64,000 bases of DNA from Hyphomicrobiales bacterium. GTDB lineage: Bacteria; Pseudomonadota; Alphaproteobacteria; Rhizobiales; Rhizobiaceae. Of this stretch, positions 7,805 to 16,694 are shown one piece after another. Made by a program: the position numbers and the translations under genes. How positions within the stretch are numbered: the stretch's first letter is position 1; each line of letters starts with the position of its first letter. The DNA lies in assembly GCA_900465675.1 (NCBI GenBank), contig UBJR01000013.1:324011-388010 (forward strand), in the 5' to 3' direction. Under the pieces are notes generated by a model. The model made no database searches, had not been told where the DNA came from, and was given only the letters and a program-made list of their open reading frames with translations.

Positions 7805-8617
7805 ATGGCCCCGTATCGCTGGAAGGGTTATCTGAAACTTTCGCTGGTCACATGCCCCGTATCGCTGACCCCTGCGACATCGCAATCGGAGAAAGTCCGG
7901 TTTCATACGCTCAACAAGTCGACCGGAAATCGCGTCGTCTCACAGTATGTCGACAGCGTGACCGGGAAGCCTGTGAAGGACGAGAACGAAGCCAAGGGGT
8001 ACGCCCGCGGGGAAAACGACTACGTGATCCTGACGGACGACGATCTGGATCGCGTGGCGCTCGATACGGTCAAGACGATCGACATCGAAAAGTTTGTCCC
8101 CGCCGAATCTATTGAATGGGTCTATCTCGAGAAGCCGAACTATCTGATGCCTGACGACCCGGTCGGCAACGAAGCGTTCGCCGTCATTCGCGACGCCATG
8201 AAGTCCGATGACGTTGTCGGCGTCTCCAAACTGGTCATGGGGCGCCGCGAGCGCGCCGTCATCCTGGAGCCGCGCGGCGAAGGCATCGTCCTCTGGTCGC
8301 TCCGGTTCGGTGACGAGGTCCGCCCGGAAGAGAACTACTTCGAAGACATCGCGGACGAAAGCGATCCCGACTTGGTGCCGCTCGTGCAGAAGCTGATCAA
8401 GCAGCATACGTCGCACTGGTCGCCCGAAATGGTCAGCGATCCAATCCAGGAAAGTCTTCTCAAGCTTATCGAAGAGAAGAAGAAGGCGCTAAAGCCGAAA
8501 AAGACGACAAAGGGTGGAAAGGGCGCAGAAGCTCCTCCGAAGTCAAACGTCGTAAACATCATGGATGCCTTGAAGAAATCCGTGGCGGCGGAATTGAAGA
8601 ACAGGAAGGCGAGCTAG
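7805..8617 (+). CDS. ku: Non-homologous end-joining protein Ku, second of tandem pair
   Basis: 270 residues, ATG after GAGGAGGATCGACC. The core starts YRWKGYLKLSLVTCPVSLTP and contains NRVVSQYVDSVTGKPV, EWVYLEKPNYLMPDD and a lysine-rich C-terminus ending KNRKAS. It is clearly homologous to the upstream Ku but diverged, and is co-transcribed with it. Rhizobia are known to carry several ku genes, and a paired arrangement like this is known in Sinorhizobium. The pair probably supports end joining under stress or during entry of foreign DNA. Confidence 0.95.
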   Translation: MAPYRWKGYLKLSLVTCPVSLTPATSQSEKVRFHTLNKSTGNRVVSQYVDSVTGKPVKDENEAKGYARGENDYVILTDDDLDRVALDTVKTIDIEKFVPAESIEWVYLEKPNYLMPDDPVGNEAFAVIRDAMKSDDVVGVSKLVMGRRERAVILEPRGEGIVLWSLRFGDEVRPEENYFEDIADESDPDLVPLVQKLIKQHTSHWSPEMVSDPIQESLLKLIEEKKKALKPKKTTKGGKGAEAPPKSNVVNIMDALKKSVAAELKNRKAS

Positions 8618-8776
8618 GACCGTCGCCGCTTTGCGCCGAGGCAGCTCGCCGACGAAAGTCTCGCGCGACACGGGCGCACTATGGCGTCGAAAGGACGCGC
8701 CACGAAATGCGGCAGTCTCGACTGCTAAAAGGCGCGGTGTGCGGCTTTGGACCAATATAGCCTTCAGGATTCGCAG

Positions 8777-8971
8777 ATGCAGAAGATCGCAGTATCGGCA
8801 GCGTGTGCCGTCCTCATCCTAGAGGGGATGGTCATCCTCCAATTATACGACCTGGACGCCGCCTCCGGCGCGCTGGCGGGAGCCACGGCCGGCGGCCTCG
8901 GCATGGCCATCGCCAAGATTCGCCGCTCGGCGACACGGCGAAACATCCTCCGAAAGCGAAGGCGTCCCTAA
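8777..8971 (+). CDS. Small predicted membrane protein
   Basis: 64 residues from ATG 8777; an upstream in-frame ATG exists at 8747. It has one hydrophobic segment (IAVSAACAVLILEGMVI), a Gly/Ala-rich second hydrophobic stretch (ALAGATAGGLGMAIA) and a strongly basic end. It is probably a one- or two-pass inner-membrane protein with a cytoplasmic basic tail. No family is recognised. Confidence 0.5.
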   Translation: MQKIAVSAACAVLILEGMVILQLYDLDAASGALAGATAGGLGMAIAKIRRSATRRNILRKRRRP

Positions 8972-8986
8972 CGCAGGCTCGAGCCG

Positions 8987-9403
8987 TTACGCAGGCCTGC
9001 GCTCGCCCCGCTCAGCCTTGTCCTCGGCGACCTCCTCGACGCATTGTGCTTTCTCCGCAAGCTTCTGGCTCATTTCCCTGAGTTGCTGCTCGTCGAGCTT
9101 CTCGATGCCGACGAACTTGTTCTGTGCCTGTGATGTCAGGATCAGTTCATCGAGCTTAGCCTGCAGAGCCTTGCCGTCGCGGTTCTGCGAGTTCTGCAGC
9201 ACGAACACCATCAGGAAGGTGATGATAGTGGTGCTCGTATTGATCACCAACTGCCAGTTCTCGCTGTAATCAAAGACCGGACCGGAGGCGGCCCACACGA
9301 TGACGAGAACGACGGCAAGCACGAATGTCGCCGGCTTTCCAGAGAGATCGGCGACGGTCGTGGCAAATTTCGAAAAGCCTTTGGAAATAAGGTTGTTGCT
9401 CAT
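8987..9403 (-). CDS. Low-affinity iron permease-like small membrane protein
   Basis: 138 residues; the start at 9403 (MSNNLISKGFSKFATTVADL) is preferred over an upstream ATG at 9580 because it gives the usual family N-terminus. Two transmembrane segments (FVLAVVLVIVWAASGPVF, then a second around ITFLMVFVLQNSQNRD) match the Fe_permease family, which ends in the conserved QNSQNRD...LQAKLDELI. The C-terminus is charged and probably cytoplasmic. Despite the family name, iron transport is not established for many members. Confidence 0.85.
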   Translation of the reverse strand: MSNNLISKGFSKFATTVADLSGKPATFVLAVVLVIVWAASGPVFDYSENWQLVINTSTTIITFLMVFVLQNSQNRDGKALQAKLDELILTSQAQNKFVGIEKLDEQQLREMSQKLAEKAQCVEEVAEDKAERGERRPA

Positions 9404-9587
9404 GGAAACCTCGCGTTGCCCGGCGAAATGATAACGCAAACAGTGGGCAGCCGGTTCCCGTCGAAGCACAAGGAGGGACCTTGGTCCGGGGTTGAGCCCT
9501 ATCGAAAGCATCCCAAGCTGCGAGGCCGCGGGTTCGAGGGCGTCTCTCAAATACGAGACCTTTGCCGTTCCTTTCGACATTGTTAAT

Positions 9588-9659
9588 ATGGCTCGCGCGG
9601 AAGTGGCCGTGGAACGTCGTTTAGCAGTAGTGCTGGCGGTGGACGTCGTCGGCTACAGC
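9588..9659 (+). pseudogene. 5' remnant of a class III adenylate cyclase gene
   Basis: From ATG 9588 the frame reads VAVERRLAVVLAVDVVGYS, the typical opening of rhizobial class III adenylate/guanylate cyclases (usual form RRLAAILAADVVGYSRLM). The similarity stops after the 24th codon, where the 3' end of the ferritin-like stub begins on the other strand. Only the first catalytic aspartate remains, so no activity is possible. Confidence 0.6.
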
Positions 9660-9877
9660 ATGTCGCCTTCGGTCGGGGCCTCGATGCCCAGTCCGCGCGC
9701 CATCTCAGTCAGAACCTGAACGTGCTGCAGATGGTCTTGCTTGAACGTTTCGATCTGCGCATTGAGCTGCTTATCATCGAGCCGCTCGATGCAGGAATCG
9801 TACGCGGCTATTGCATCGTGTTCAAGGTACAGAAGATCCTTCACGAGCTTCTCAATGCTGCCTTCGTTGCCGACCAT
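9653..9877 (-). CDS. C-terminally truncated ferritin-like domain protein
   Basis: 74 residues from the internal ATG 9877; a longer start at 9937 is also open. It has helical-bundle features with the ferritin-like metal ligands: LVKDLLYLEHDAIAAYDSCI (Glu and Asp) and DHLQHVQVLTEMA (His pair). Family members usually run to about 160 residues; this one stops right after EAPTEGDML at the same point where the cyclase remnant on the other strand ends. It is probably a decayed gene, though the stub has its own stop codon. Confidence 0.6.
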   Translation of the reverse strand: MVGNEGSIEKLVKDLLYLEHDAIAAYDSCIERLDDKQLNAQIETFKQDHLQHVQVLTEMARGLGIEAPTEGDML

Positions 9878-10041
9878 GGTGACTGAACCGTGTTCCTTCT
9901 CGTTAGGTTGGGGATATCCGGCAATGGCGACAACCACAAAGTGATTCCGGGACCGTTTAAGTTCGTACGGTATCAGACCGCTGCGTTCGCGCGATGCCTG
10001 GACACGACGAGAGCGACGAGCAAGAACGGAGTGGCGGACAT

Positions 10042-10335
10042 CTAGTGTAATGCCGGGCCGACTGGGTACTCAGGGTGCCTCGCATGGAAGGTCGTGATCA
10101 GGCCGATGGCCCGGCCCGCGACATCCTCGGCGAGCGCGGTCTCCGTGTTCGCGAGATCGGCCGCGACCGAAAGCAAGGCGGTGCCAACTGATCGCATCAC
10201 CATGCCGAGAGCGTCGTCGCCCTCCGCATCTGCCCAGGCGGCGTTCCTCCCAAGCGTCACGGCAAGCCGTTCGAGGACAGCCTGCCGCTCCGCGGGCGGA
10301 AGTTCGTTGAACGACGGTCCTGTCGGGATCGACAT
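10042..10335 (-). CDS. Hypothetical 97-residue protein
   Basis: A helical, Ala-rich protein (PPAERQAVLERLAVTLGRNA). No family recognised. Its start codon overlaps the stop of the upstream 60-residue gene in an ATGA junction at 10333-10337, so the two are translationally coupled and likely work together. Confidence 0.65.
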   Translation of the reverse strand: MSIPTGPSFNELPPAERQAVLERLAVTLGRNAAWADAEGDDALGMVMRSVGTALLSVAADLANTETALAEDVAGRAIGLITTFHARHPEYPVGPALH

Positions 10336-10517
10336 CAGTGTTTCGCGTGGTGGTCGCCGCGATCGCCTTCGCCGCGCTTCGCCTCCGTCGTGGACTTATG
10401 GCGCTTGTCGGCTGAGAGCGACCGGCCGACGTCCGTCGACTCCTTGAGCTGGCCCTTCTCGTCGCGGCGCACGTAGCGCTTGTCGGTCCCTGTGTCGATG
10501 AGCTCGCGTTTTGACAT
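10335..10517 (-). CDS. Small charged conserved protein
   Basis: 60 residues, with GGAGATAGTC upstream of ATG 10517. Highly charged: MSKRELIDTGTDKRYVRRDE, then GQLKESTDVGRSLSADKRHK and a His-rich end. I recall short proteins of this pattern as common uncharacterised genes in rhizobia. It is coupled to the downstream 97-residue gene by an ATGA overlap. Confidence 0.7.
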   Translation of the reverse strand: MSKRELIDTGTDKRYVRRDEKGQLKESTDVGRSLSADKRHKSTTEAKRGEGDRGDHHAKH

Positions 10518-10753
10518 GACTATCTCCTTGTTTGGAGAAGCGTAACGCGCAATAACCCTTATTGTTGCGATGATGTCCGGGGCCTAAAATGAAACCTTCA
10601 GCCAGCAAGCCGTAAAACGGCAGCATTGTCCTGGAACTCGCGAAGTCCCCTGTACGACGCGTCGCGCAGCTTGCCGTCGTGCGTCCAGGCTCGGAACCCG
10701 ATGCCAGCAACGTGCGAGCCGCGTTGACGAAAGCCTCGCGCGCCACCTCCGGA

Positions 10754-10879
10754 GTCCTCGCCGTCCCCTGGGTCGCGATCTATGAAACGGAATATGGCAT
10801 CCGAATGGCGAAGCGACATAATCCGAAAAATGCCATCGAGCTGCTCGCCTGGTTCGATAGGTTCGTCGCGGTTGGAACG
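10754..10879 (+). pseudogene. PIN-domain (VapC-like) gene fragment
   Basis: About 42 codons read VLAVPWVAIYETEYGIRMAK and continue with RHNPKNAIELLAWFDRFVA. This matches residues about 35-72 of the intact PIN protein at 11971 (SLAVSWITIYETDAGIRAVQ, RHNVAKALELLVWFETFLA). The first PIN aspartate and the C-terminal half are missing, so it is an internal fragment of a paralogue. Confidence 0.7.
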
Positions 10880-10883
10880 CCTA

Positions 10884-11393
10884 TCAAGTTGCCGCCATCA
10901 CCTGCATCTGCCTTCGCACCCCTTTGAGCATCCGCTTCTGCCACCTGTGCCTGTCTTTGAAGGAAACGCCGGGCAGGCTGACCGACTGCGGCAGCAAGCT
11001 TTTCCAGCGCGGAACAACAAGGCCGCTTTGTATCTCCACAACCTCCTTGATGGCATCCGGCGGGAGCCACCCGAAATAAACGAAGAACTCGTCGGCTTTA
11101 GAGCCATCTGCCGCTTCGAGAGCCTGCATCGTCCTCCGTGTCACGTTGCGGCTTGCCCATGCCGTCCACTTGTATAGTGAGCCGTTCTCCGGGATTTCGA
11201 CCGAAAGCCTGAACTGCGTCTTATCAACTCTGCTCCCCGTAAGCCCATGACCTTCCGGCGTCGCCGAAGACGTAAGCCAGACTCCTATGCGCCCCTTGAC
11301 GGCCTCGATATCGGTCGGAACGTCGCCAACGGTGAGCCCATGCTGACCGATCCCACGAAGGTGATACGCTGACGTGAAATGAAACAGACGCAT
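10884..11393 (-). CDS. Hypothetical protein, possibly ADP-ribosyltransferase-like
   Basis: 169 residues from ATG 11393, chosen because GGAGCTCGGC precedes it; an in-frame ATG at 11423 lies upstream. The N-terminus MRLFHFTSAYHLRGIGQHGL, followed by GVWLTSS, resembles openings of small ART-fold or DUF proteins (an H-x-T/S...GI...GL...WLT pattern). No catalytic triad can be confirmed by eye. It sits between a PIN fragment and a Phd/PIN locus, so a toxin or defence role is possible but unproven. Confidence 0.6.
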   Translation of the reverse strand: MRLFHFTSAYHLRGIGQHGLTVGDVPTDIEAVKGRIGVWLTSSATPEGHGLTGSRVDKTQFRLSVEIPENGSLYKWTAWASRNVTRRTMQALEAADGSKADEFFVYFGWLPPDAIKEVVEIQSGLVVPRWKSLLPQSVSLPGVSFKDRHRWQKRMLKGVRRQMQVMAAT

Positions 11394-11682
11394 GCCGAGC
11401 TCCTTTTTAAAAAAGGTTTGCATCGGTGCTTCCGGGCGTCAAGCGACTGGCTTTTACGGCTTTGCCGGTGCGCATCGTAGGAGCTTAAGAAAAGCTGTCG
11501 TGCTGGGCGAGGATACCTAGTCCTGACGTGACACCGCCAGCGTCTGGCTCTTTGTTAGTCGATAGAGAGGCTGGCCCTCGTCCCTGAACAGGCGTTGGTC
11601 GCCCGGCTGGCAAATGACGGACACGTCGTACCAACATCCTGGTATCAGAGTTAACGAATCCTTCGTGGCAAGGCGCCGAAAT

Positions 11683-11865
11683 CTAGCTCTTCGGCCGCAG
11701 CTTGAGCAGAGATTCAGCCGCGTCCGGCTTGCTGAAGTCGTCCTCAACCTTGAGCACATAAATCCCGGTGACATCGCGAATCCGTTGCGGACCAACGGTT
11801 CTAGCAAGTTCCAGGACCTGTTCAAGATTCTCTTCGACGTCTTTCGAAGTCCAGACCGCACTCAT
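11683..11865 (-). CDS. Phd/YefM-like antitoxin, short
   Basis: 60 residues; MSAVWTSKDVEENLEQVLEL and then GPQRIRDVTGIYVLKVED match the N-terminal DNA-binding part of the prevent-host-death family (W-x-x-x-x-A...F-x-x-x-L...GPQ-x-x). It is divergent from the PIN toxin gene 105 bp away, which is unusual because antitoxin and toxin are normally co-directional. It may therefore have lost its own toxin, or the pair may have been rearranged. The opposite strand here forms only an extended frame of the PIN gene. Confidence 0.55.
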   Translation of the reverse strand: MSAVWTSKDVEENLEQVLELARTVGPQRIRDVTGIYVLKVEDDFSKPDAAESLLKLRPKS

Positions 11866-11970
11866 TTCACGTCACCGCAACAAAAAGACTCGCTTGGTAA
11901 GATTTTAGCAGGCGCGGACGCCTTAGCCTACACCTCAGTTGAAGGACCAACAACTGAAAGCGGCAGTCTG

Positions 11971-12561
11971 GTGGGGCAGATTCTCGTCGACACGAACATT
12001 ATCAGCACGGCTTACCTTCCCGACCCACCAAGCTGGATATGGGAATGGCTGGAGGAACTCCCGCGCGGATCGCTCGCCGTCTCGTGGATTACGATTTACG
12101 AAACCGACGCCGGGATACGAGCTGTCCAACGCCACAATGTGGCAAAAGCCCTGGAGCTCCTCGTGTGGTTCGAAACGTTCCTCGCCACGAGAATGATCGC
12201 GCCCGAAATGGACGTGAATGCGGCACGAGCCCTTGGCGCGATGGCCACTCACCCCGCACTACGACACTTCTTCTTTACGCCTGAGAGACGGGACCGGCAT
12301 GGAAGAGTGATAAAGCAGGATCGGATCAACCTGGGATGCGACGCCATGCTTGCCTCGCTCTCGATCTCGCATCAACTACCCATCGCGACTCTAAACCCTG
12401 CGGACTTCTGTCTGATCCACCAGCACTTCCCGCTACCCGGCATCTACGACCCGAGGGCGGACGTCTGGCACGTGGATCCTCGACCAGGCTGGCACCTGGG
12501 ACAGCCGGCCAACGATGACGCCAACCTGTCGGGCTGGCCGGTACCGGGCGTGCGCCGCTAG
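11971..12561 (+). CDS. PIN-domain ribonuclease toxin (VapC/FitB-like)
   Basis: 196 residues from a GTG at 11971, which begins the domain (VGQILVDTNIISTAYLPDPP). The acidic PIN residues are visible: Asp7 (VDTN), Glu44 (IYETD), Asp124 (GCDAMLAS) and the late TLNPADF. VapC-type toxins cleave specific RNAs and are blocked by a partner antitoxin. The only antitoxin-like gene nearby is the divergent Phd-like gene. The C-terminal 45 residues extend past the usual PIN length and are Pro/Trp-rich. A fragment of a paralogue lies at 10754. Confidence 0.8.
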   Translation: MGQILVDTNIISTAYLPDPPSWIWEWLEELPRGSLAVSWITIYETDAGIRAVQRHNVAKALELLVWFETFLATRMIAPEMDVNAARALGAMATHPALRHFFFTPERRDRHGRVIKQDRINLGCDAMLASLSISHQLPIATLNPADFCLIHQHFPLPGIYDPRADVWHVDPRPGWHLGQPANDDANLSGWPVPGVRR

Positions 12562-12785
12562 CAAAACCGCAGGGTCTCCAAACGGTCCGCGACGAGGTGC
12601 AAGGGAAGCTGCGCAAGGACCGTTTTGCGGTATCCAGTGTATCGCCGGGCGAATAAACGCCCGATTTCGGAACAGAAACATCGAATACGTCAAAAGCCGT
12701 CTTTCCCTCCAACCGGCTATTTACCGGCGAGGACTATGGCTCTGTCGCTCGATAGGGCACAAGAGGCGCACGCAGGGATATAACG

Positions 12786-13505
12786 ATGACTGGCATAGCG
12801 ATTTTTATGTTCAATCTCGAAGAGAATGGCATCGACTTCTGGTACGAAACAATCTCCGTCGGTCAGCCCCTCCGGCAAAGGGGCGACGTGGGCCTGGAGT
12901 ACATTCTGAGCCGTATTCCGAATGAAAGCTTCCGGGCGGCTGTGCGCGCCGAAGTGGCCTCTGTGCGCGATCTCATGCTGCAGCTCCCCGCCTGGGTCGT
13001 ATACAATCTGGAGGTCCTTTTCGATATCGGCCGGGGGTTCTACTTCAGGATCTCCCCATTGGGCGCGCCTGAACCTTTATTGTTCGACAGAGCGTGCGAC
13101 GCCGTCGACATGATGGCTCCAGCAGCTAGCGACGGTCTTTCGGCCCCCGCGGCCAAGGAGTTCGAGGAGGCGCGCGCCGAATTGGCAGACATTGGCGATA
13201 CGGACTTGATCGACATGGGCGATACGGAACCTGCGCTCGAGTTCTGTTCCGAATTGGAGCGCCGCTTCGAATTGGCCGGAGAGCTGTCAACCGAGCTGAC
13301 GAGCGCAATCTCGACCTGCGTCGAAGATTTCATCCATGCGTTCGACTTTTCGAAGAACGCGCTGCGGTGGCCTTCGAAGAAAGAAGTCCAGGCATTCTCG
13401 CTGCAATACACGAGGGGAATCTTCGACGGGATGATCCAGCCGCCTGGTTCGGGCGCGGTCGGCATCGCCGGCCCGCACATGGCGAAGGCTGGAGTCCTGC
13501 AGTAG
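12786..13505 (+). CDS. Hypothetical 239-residue protein
   Basis: An acidic protein starting MTGIAIFMFNLEENGIDFWY. It has mixed alpha/beta composition and two near-copies of an IGDTDLIDMGDTE-type segment around residue 140. No family recognised. It has no signal peptide and no transmembrane segment. Its neighbours are also of unknown function, so context gives no clue beyond its place in an accessory island. Confidence 0.6.
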   Translation: MTGIAIFMFNLEENGIDFWYETISVGQPLRQRGDVGLEYILSRIPNESFRAAVRAEVASVRDLMLQLPAWVVYNLEVLFDIGRGFYFRISPLGAPEPLLFDRACDAVDMMAPAASDGLSAPAAKEFEEARAELADIGDTDLIDMGDTEPALEFCSELERRFELAGELSTELTSAISTCVEDFIHAFDFSKNALRWPSKKEVQAFSLQYTRGIFDGMIQPPGSGAVGIAGPHMAKAGVLQ

Positions 13506-13612
13506 GAACAATGCGCGGCTATCGCATTCAGCCGGCGCGACGGCGAAATCCTGAGCGCCCAGTCTGACGACCGGGATGACGAGCCGGAGAACGGCCGTCC
13601 CTATTCGACGAC

Positions 13613-14230
13613 CTATTCGTGAAGCCCCCAGTTCCGCTCCTCGTCGTTACCCCGGTTGTATGCTTCCGGCGGCAGTTCCGATCCTGAACTGCGCCGGACG
13701 CCGTCGCTGCCGGTCCAGGAGAAGGTCACCTGCCAGCCGGTGGTCTTTCGCGAATTGCTGGAGAATCCGCGAAGTGACTTGGTAACCTCGATCCCGGCTA
13801 TCGTCAGCATTCCCCCTCCCTTCCCCAAGTGCGCAAAGAATACGCCGTCCATGAACCGGTGGTCGGCGAAGTCGCGTTCCCGCACGAGAGCGATATTCTT
13901 GAGGCATTCCTCGCGACGCCTGCGTTCCGCGTTCTCCGCCCTCCATTTCTCCGCCTCAACGACGTATGCCTCCGCCTCCGGCGCCTCCTGCACTTTTGCA
14001 CCTCGCTTCATCGGCAGCCGCCCGTCCCGATAAGCCGCGAGCAGTGCCGCTGCGGCGTCGGGGCCTACAAGCCGCACGTTATCAAGGTAGCTGCTGCTGC
14101 GGGCATAGATGTCACGTCGGGCTTCGTCCGACAGCACGTGGTCGTAGTAGATGGCGTCGGCGGCCTTGATCGGCATGACGCCCGGAAGCGATTTTAGGAA
14201 TTCTGTCAGCGATCGCATTCGGCGGTCCAT
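13613..14230 (-). CDS. Hypothetical 205-residue protein with coiled-coil-like centre
   Basis: The middle (EAEAYVVEAEKWRAENAERR) is highly charged and helical, likely a short coiled coil. It is flanked by an N-terminal helical part (SLTEFLKSLPGVMPIKAADA) and a C-terminal beta-rich part (GWQVTFSWTGSDGVRRSSGS). No family recognised. It is divergent from the cytosine methyltransferase, with a 196-bp gap between them in which I see no further gene. Confidence 0.6.
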   Translation of the reverse strand: MDRRMRSLTEFLKSLPGVMPIKAADAIYYDHVLSDEARRDIYARSSSYLDNVRLVGPDAAAALLAAYRDGRLPMKRGAKVQEAPEAEAYVVEAEKWRAENAERRRREECLKNIALVRERDFADHRFMDGVFFAHLGKGGGMLTIAGIEVTKSLRGFSSNSRKTTGWQVTFSWTGSDGVRRSSGSELPPEAYNRGNDEERNWGLHE

Positions 14231-14426
14231 ATCCTCGGATCGGTTCTGTTTTCAGGCACATGTATGACGTAGAGCGCGGCTTCGAAAGGCGATCGCGGAA
14301 GGGTCCTCATGGATAGGGGAGCAGGGACGAATCCTTAGCTCCGCATCATTGACGTCCTATTTACCTCGATGCTTTGGCGTCCCTCAACCTTTGATGGATA
14401 TCGGTTGCTGAAAACGGAGACTTTCG

Positions 14427-16694
14427 ATGGCCGACGACAACGCCGAACACACATATGACCATACGCATGAAGAAGTTCTTCAGGCGGCTGCAACCGACCT
14501 GAGGCGGCTTTTGGACGAGATCGCGCACAGGTATGTCGACGCGGCGACGATCGTCAGCCTGCTGCCCGGTGCCGGCCTCGATAAGGTTGCCGCGTTTCTA
14601 GGGACGTATGCAGGCCTTGCTCCTCGCGAGGTCGATCTCCTGGCAAGCTTGGGCAATGCCATTCGGGGGCCTCTCCTGGAGCGGAGGGAGCTGCTGACAG
14701 AAACGCCGCTTTCTATCGGGGCGCTGGAGGCACTGATCCTGGCGCCCGAAGCCGTTCAGAGGAAGGTGCTCGAACTTATCGACCGTGGCGAACTCGTCCG
14801 ATCCGACCAGATTTCGGTGCTCGTGGAGCAGCACCGTCAGCAGACGACGCCTGCATGGATTCAGGAAGAAAATGAGCGAAGGGCGAGGCTCGAGGAGATC
14901 GCGGAACCGGCGTTTCTTCGGAAGCTCGCAACGCTCGAATCCTTCGCCGCTCCGGTATGCGACGGGATGATGCGTTTCCACGAGAGCTGGCTGCACGGCG
15001 AGTTCGACGACGACGAACCGTTTCACGAATACTGCAGGAAGGATCTCGCGGCGGCTGCTCTTCGGACGATCGCGCCTTTCGAAGACGTCTTCGGCCCTTC
15101 CGGCCAATTGCCCGAAGAAGAGCCAGACGACGTCATAGCTGCCCGTAGCGCCCTTCGACAGATCGCAGACGGCCGCTTCGGAAACGGACACGGAATTCGG
15201 GTAGACATCTCGGGTCGCAAAGGGATCGATCTTGCCCAGGCCCTATGGCCGCTTGCTCCGGTAGATGCAGGCTGGCGAGCAGAGCCTGCCCGCAAGCCGC
15301 TGCGAGTCCTTGAACTGTGCGGCGGAGCGGGAGGAATGTCGCTCGGTCTCCAGGCTGCCGGCTTCATCCATGACGCCATCTACGAAAAGCATAAGCCGTC
15401 CGTCGCGTCACTGAAGGCCAACCAGCCGCATTGGCCCGTCCGTCAAAGCGACATTTGCGCGATTCCCGACGAGGAACTTGCGTCCTTCAGGCATGTCGAC
15501 CTTCTCGCTGCAGGACTCCCATGCGGCCCTGAGCAGGAGTCCGACAGGAAGCCAGACCTCCACGCTAGAACGATGGAGATCATATCGGTCGTGAGGCCGA
15601 AGACCTTCCTCTTGGAATGCGACGCCGGCATCAGAAAGACACGCGACGCGGCTGCGGCAAGAACCAAGACAACTGCTCTGCTCGGCGAGCTCGGCTACGA
15701 TGTTACGGACTTCGTCCTCGACACGGCTGAGTTCGGGCTCCCGCATTCCACGGACCGCGCGTTCTTCGTCGGCGTCGACAAGAACCTCAGCCGGCTGTTC
15801 GAGCGTCCCTTCTTCGAGGCCATGACGGTCGGACAGATCAGCGACGGCCTAGCCGATGCCGGAGTCGATCGAGAAGACGAAACCGACGAGGAGTACCGTC
15901 AGAGAGGCATCGACAAGCAGGACGAAACCTGGAAGCGGAAGGAGCGTCCTGGCTGGCGGCGAGGCGTGGGCTCGGTATTGGAAAACGCGATCGCGGTGCA
16001 TTTCAAAGGCGGCCGACACGAGGATGCTTCGCAGAAGCGGTACGATAGCTGGGTCCGGCACTGGCGCAGTCATTACGCGGATGCGATGCTTCCGAACATT
16101 CCCGAGAAGCCTCTCACCGTGGAGTCGGAAGCTTGGTCAAAGTCGGGCTTTCGTCATCTGGAGATCGTCGAGCTTCCCCCGACCTTGGACGAAGTCGACG
16201 GCGCCGATTTCTTGCCAAGGCTGACCTACGAAGCGCTTGCTGCAGCTCAGGGCTTTCCGTCGTCCTGGCAACTCCTTGCCGACGGCAACGGGAAGCTTCC
16301 GATGATCCAAGCTGCCCTACCCCCGGTCATGTCGAAGATGGTCGCGCTGGCATTGCGCAGCGTCTTGACGGGCGAGTCCTTCGACCTGGATCACGAAGTT
16401 CGTATCGAGATCCGAGGACGGCCATCAGGTCGCCTCCTCCGCGAGCCGCGCGGTCAGCTTCAGAGGCTCGCGGTGAATGACGACTACCTGAAAGCGTCGC
16501 GAGTTCTCGACGGCGAAGAGCTGAAGAAGGTCGAGCCAAACCACAAGAAGCGGACGCAGTTGAAGGCGATGATCGCTCTCGTCCAAGAGCAGCGATCACG
16601 CCTTGAGGAGTTGAGGCTAGAACAGGAGGACTACTCTGCCGCCCAAGACGAGGCGTGGGAGGCGGATCATTTTCCGGACGGCGTCCCGGCCTAG
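14427..16694 (+). CDS. DNA (cytosine-5) methyltransferase with long N-terminal extension
   Basis: 755 residues. The C5-methyltransferase domain begins near residue 292: motif I VLELCGGAGGMSLGLQAAGF (SAM binding), motif IV AAGLPCGPE with catalytic Cys366, a motif VI equivalent LLECDAGI where ENV is usual, and motif VIII GLPHSTDRAFFVG. Motif IX is seen as YEALAAAQGFPSSW, and motif X near LPPVMSKMVALAL. The first 290 residues are helical and charged and match nothing I know; they could form a recognition or partner-binding domain. No restriction endonuclease is recognisable nearby. It may be an orphan regulator, a modification subunit, or anti-restriction cargo. Confidence 0.85.
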   Translation: MADDNAEHTYDHTHEEVLQAAATDLRRLLDEIAHRYVDAATIVSLLPGAGLDKVAAFLGTYAGLAPREVDLLASLGNAIRGPLLERRELLTETPLSIGALEALILAPEAVQRKVLELIDRGELVRSDQISVLVEQHRQQTTPAWIQEENERRARLEEIAEPAFLRKLATLESFAAPVCDGMMRFHESWLHGEFDDDEPFHEYCRKDLAAAALRTIAPFEDVFGPSGQLPEEEPDDVIAARSALRQIADGRFGNGHGIRVDISGRKGIDLAQALWPLAPVDAGWRAEPARKPLRVLELCGGAGGMSLGLQAAGFIHDAIYEKHKPSVASLKANQPHWPVRQSDICAIPDEELASFRHVDLLAAGLPCGPEQESDRKPDLHARTMEIISVVRPKTFLLECDAGIRKTRDAAAARTKTTALLGELGYDVTDFVLDTAEFGLPHSTDRAFFVGVDKNLSRLFERPFFEAMTVGQISDGLADAGVDREDETDEEYRQRGIDKQDETWKRKERPGWRRGVGSVLENAIAVHFKGGRHEDASQKRYDSWVRHWRSHYADAMLPNIPEKPLTVESEAWSKSGFRHLEIVELPPTLDEVDGADFLPRLTYEALAAAQGFPSSWQLLADGNGKLPMIQAALPPVMSKMVALALRSVLTGESFDLDHEVRIEIRGRPSGRLLREPRGQLQRLAVNDDYLKASRVLDGEELKKVEPNHKKRTQLKAMIALVQEQRSRLEELRLEQEDYSAAQDEAWEADHFPDGVPA

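Noticed and set aside
11517..11682. Minus-strand frame downstream of the Phd-like gene (GCWYDVSVICQPGDQ)
   Set aside because: It is in another frame from the antitoxin and has no start of its own; possibly a toxin remnant, but the evidence is too weak.
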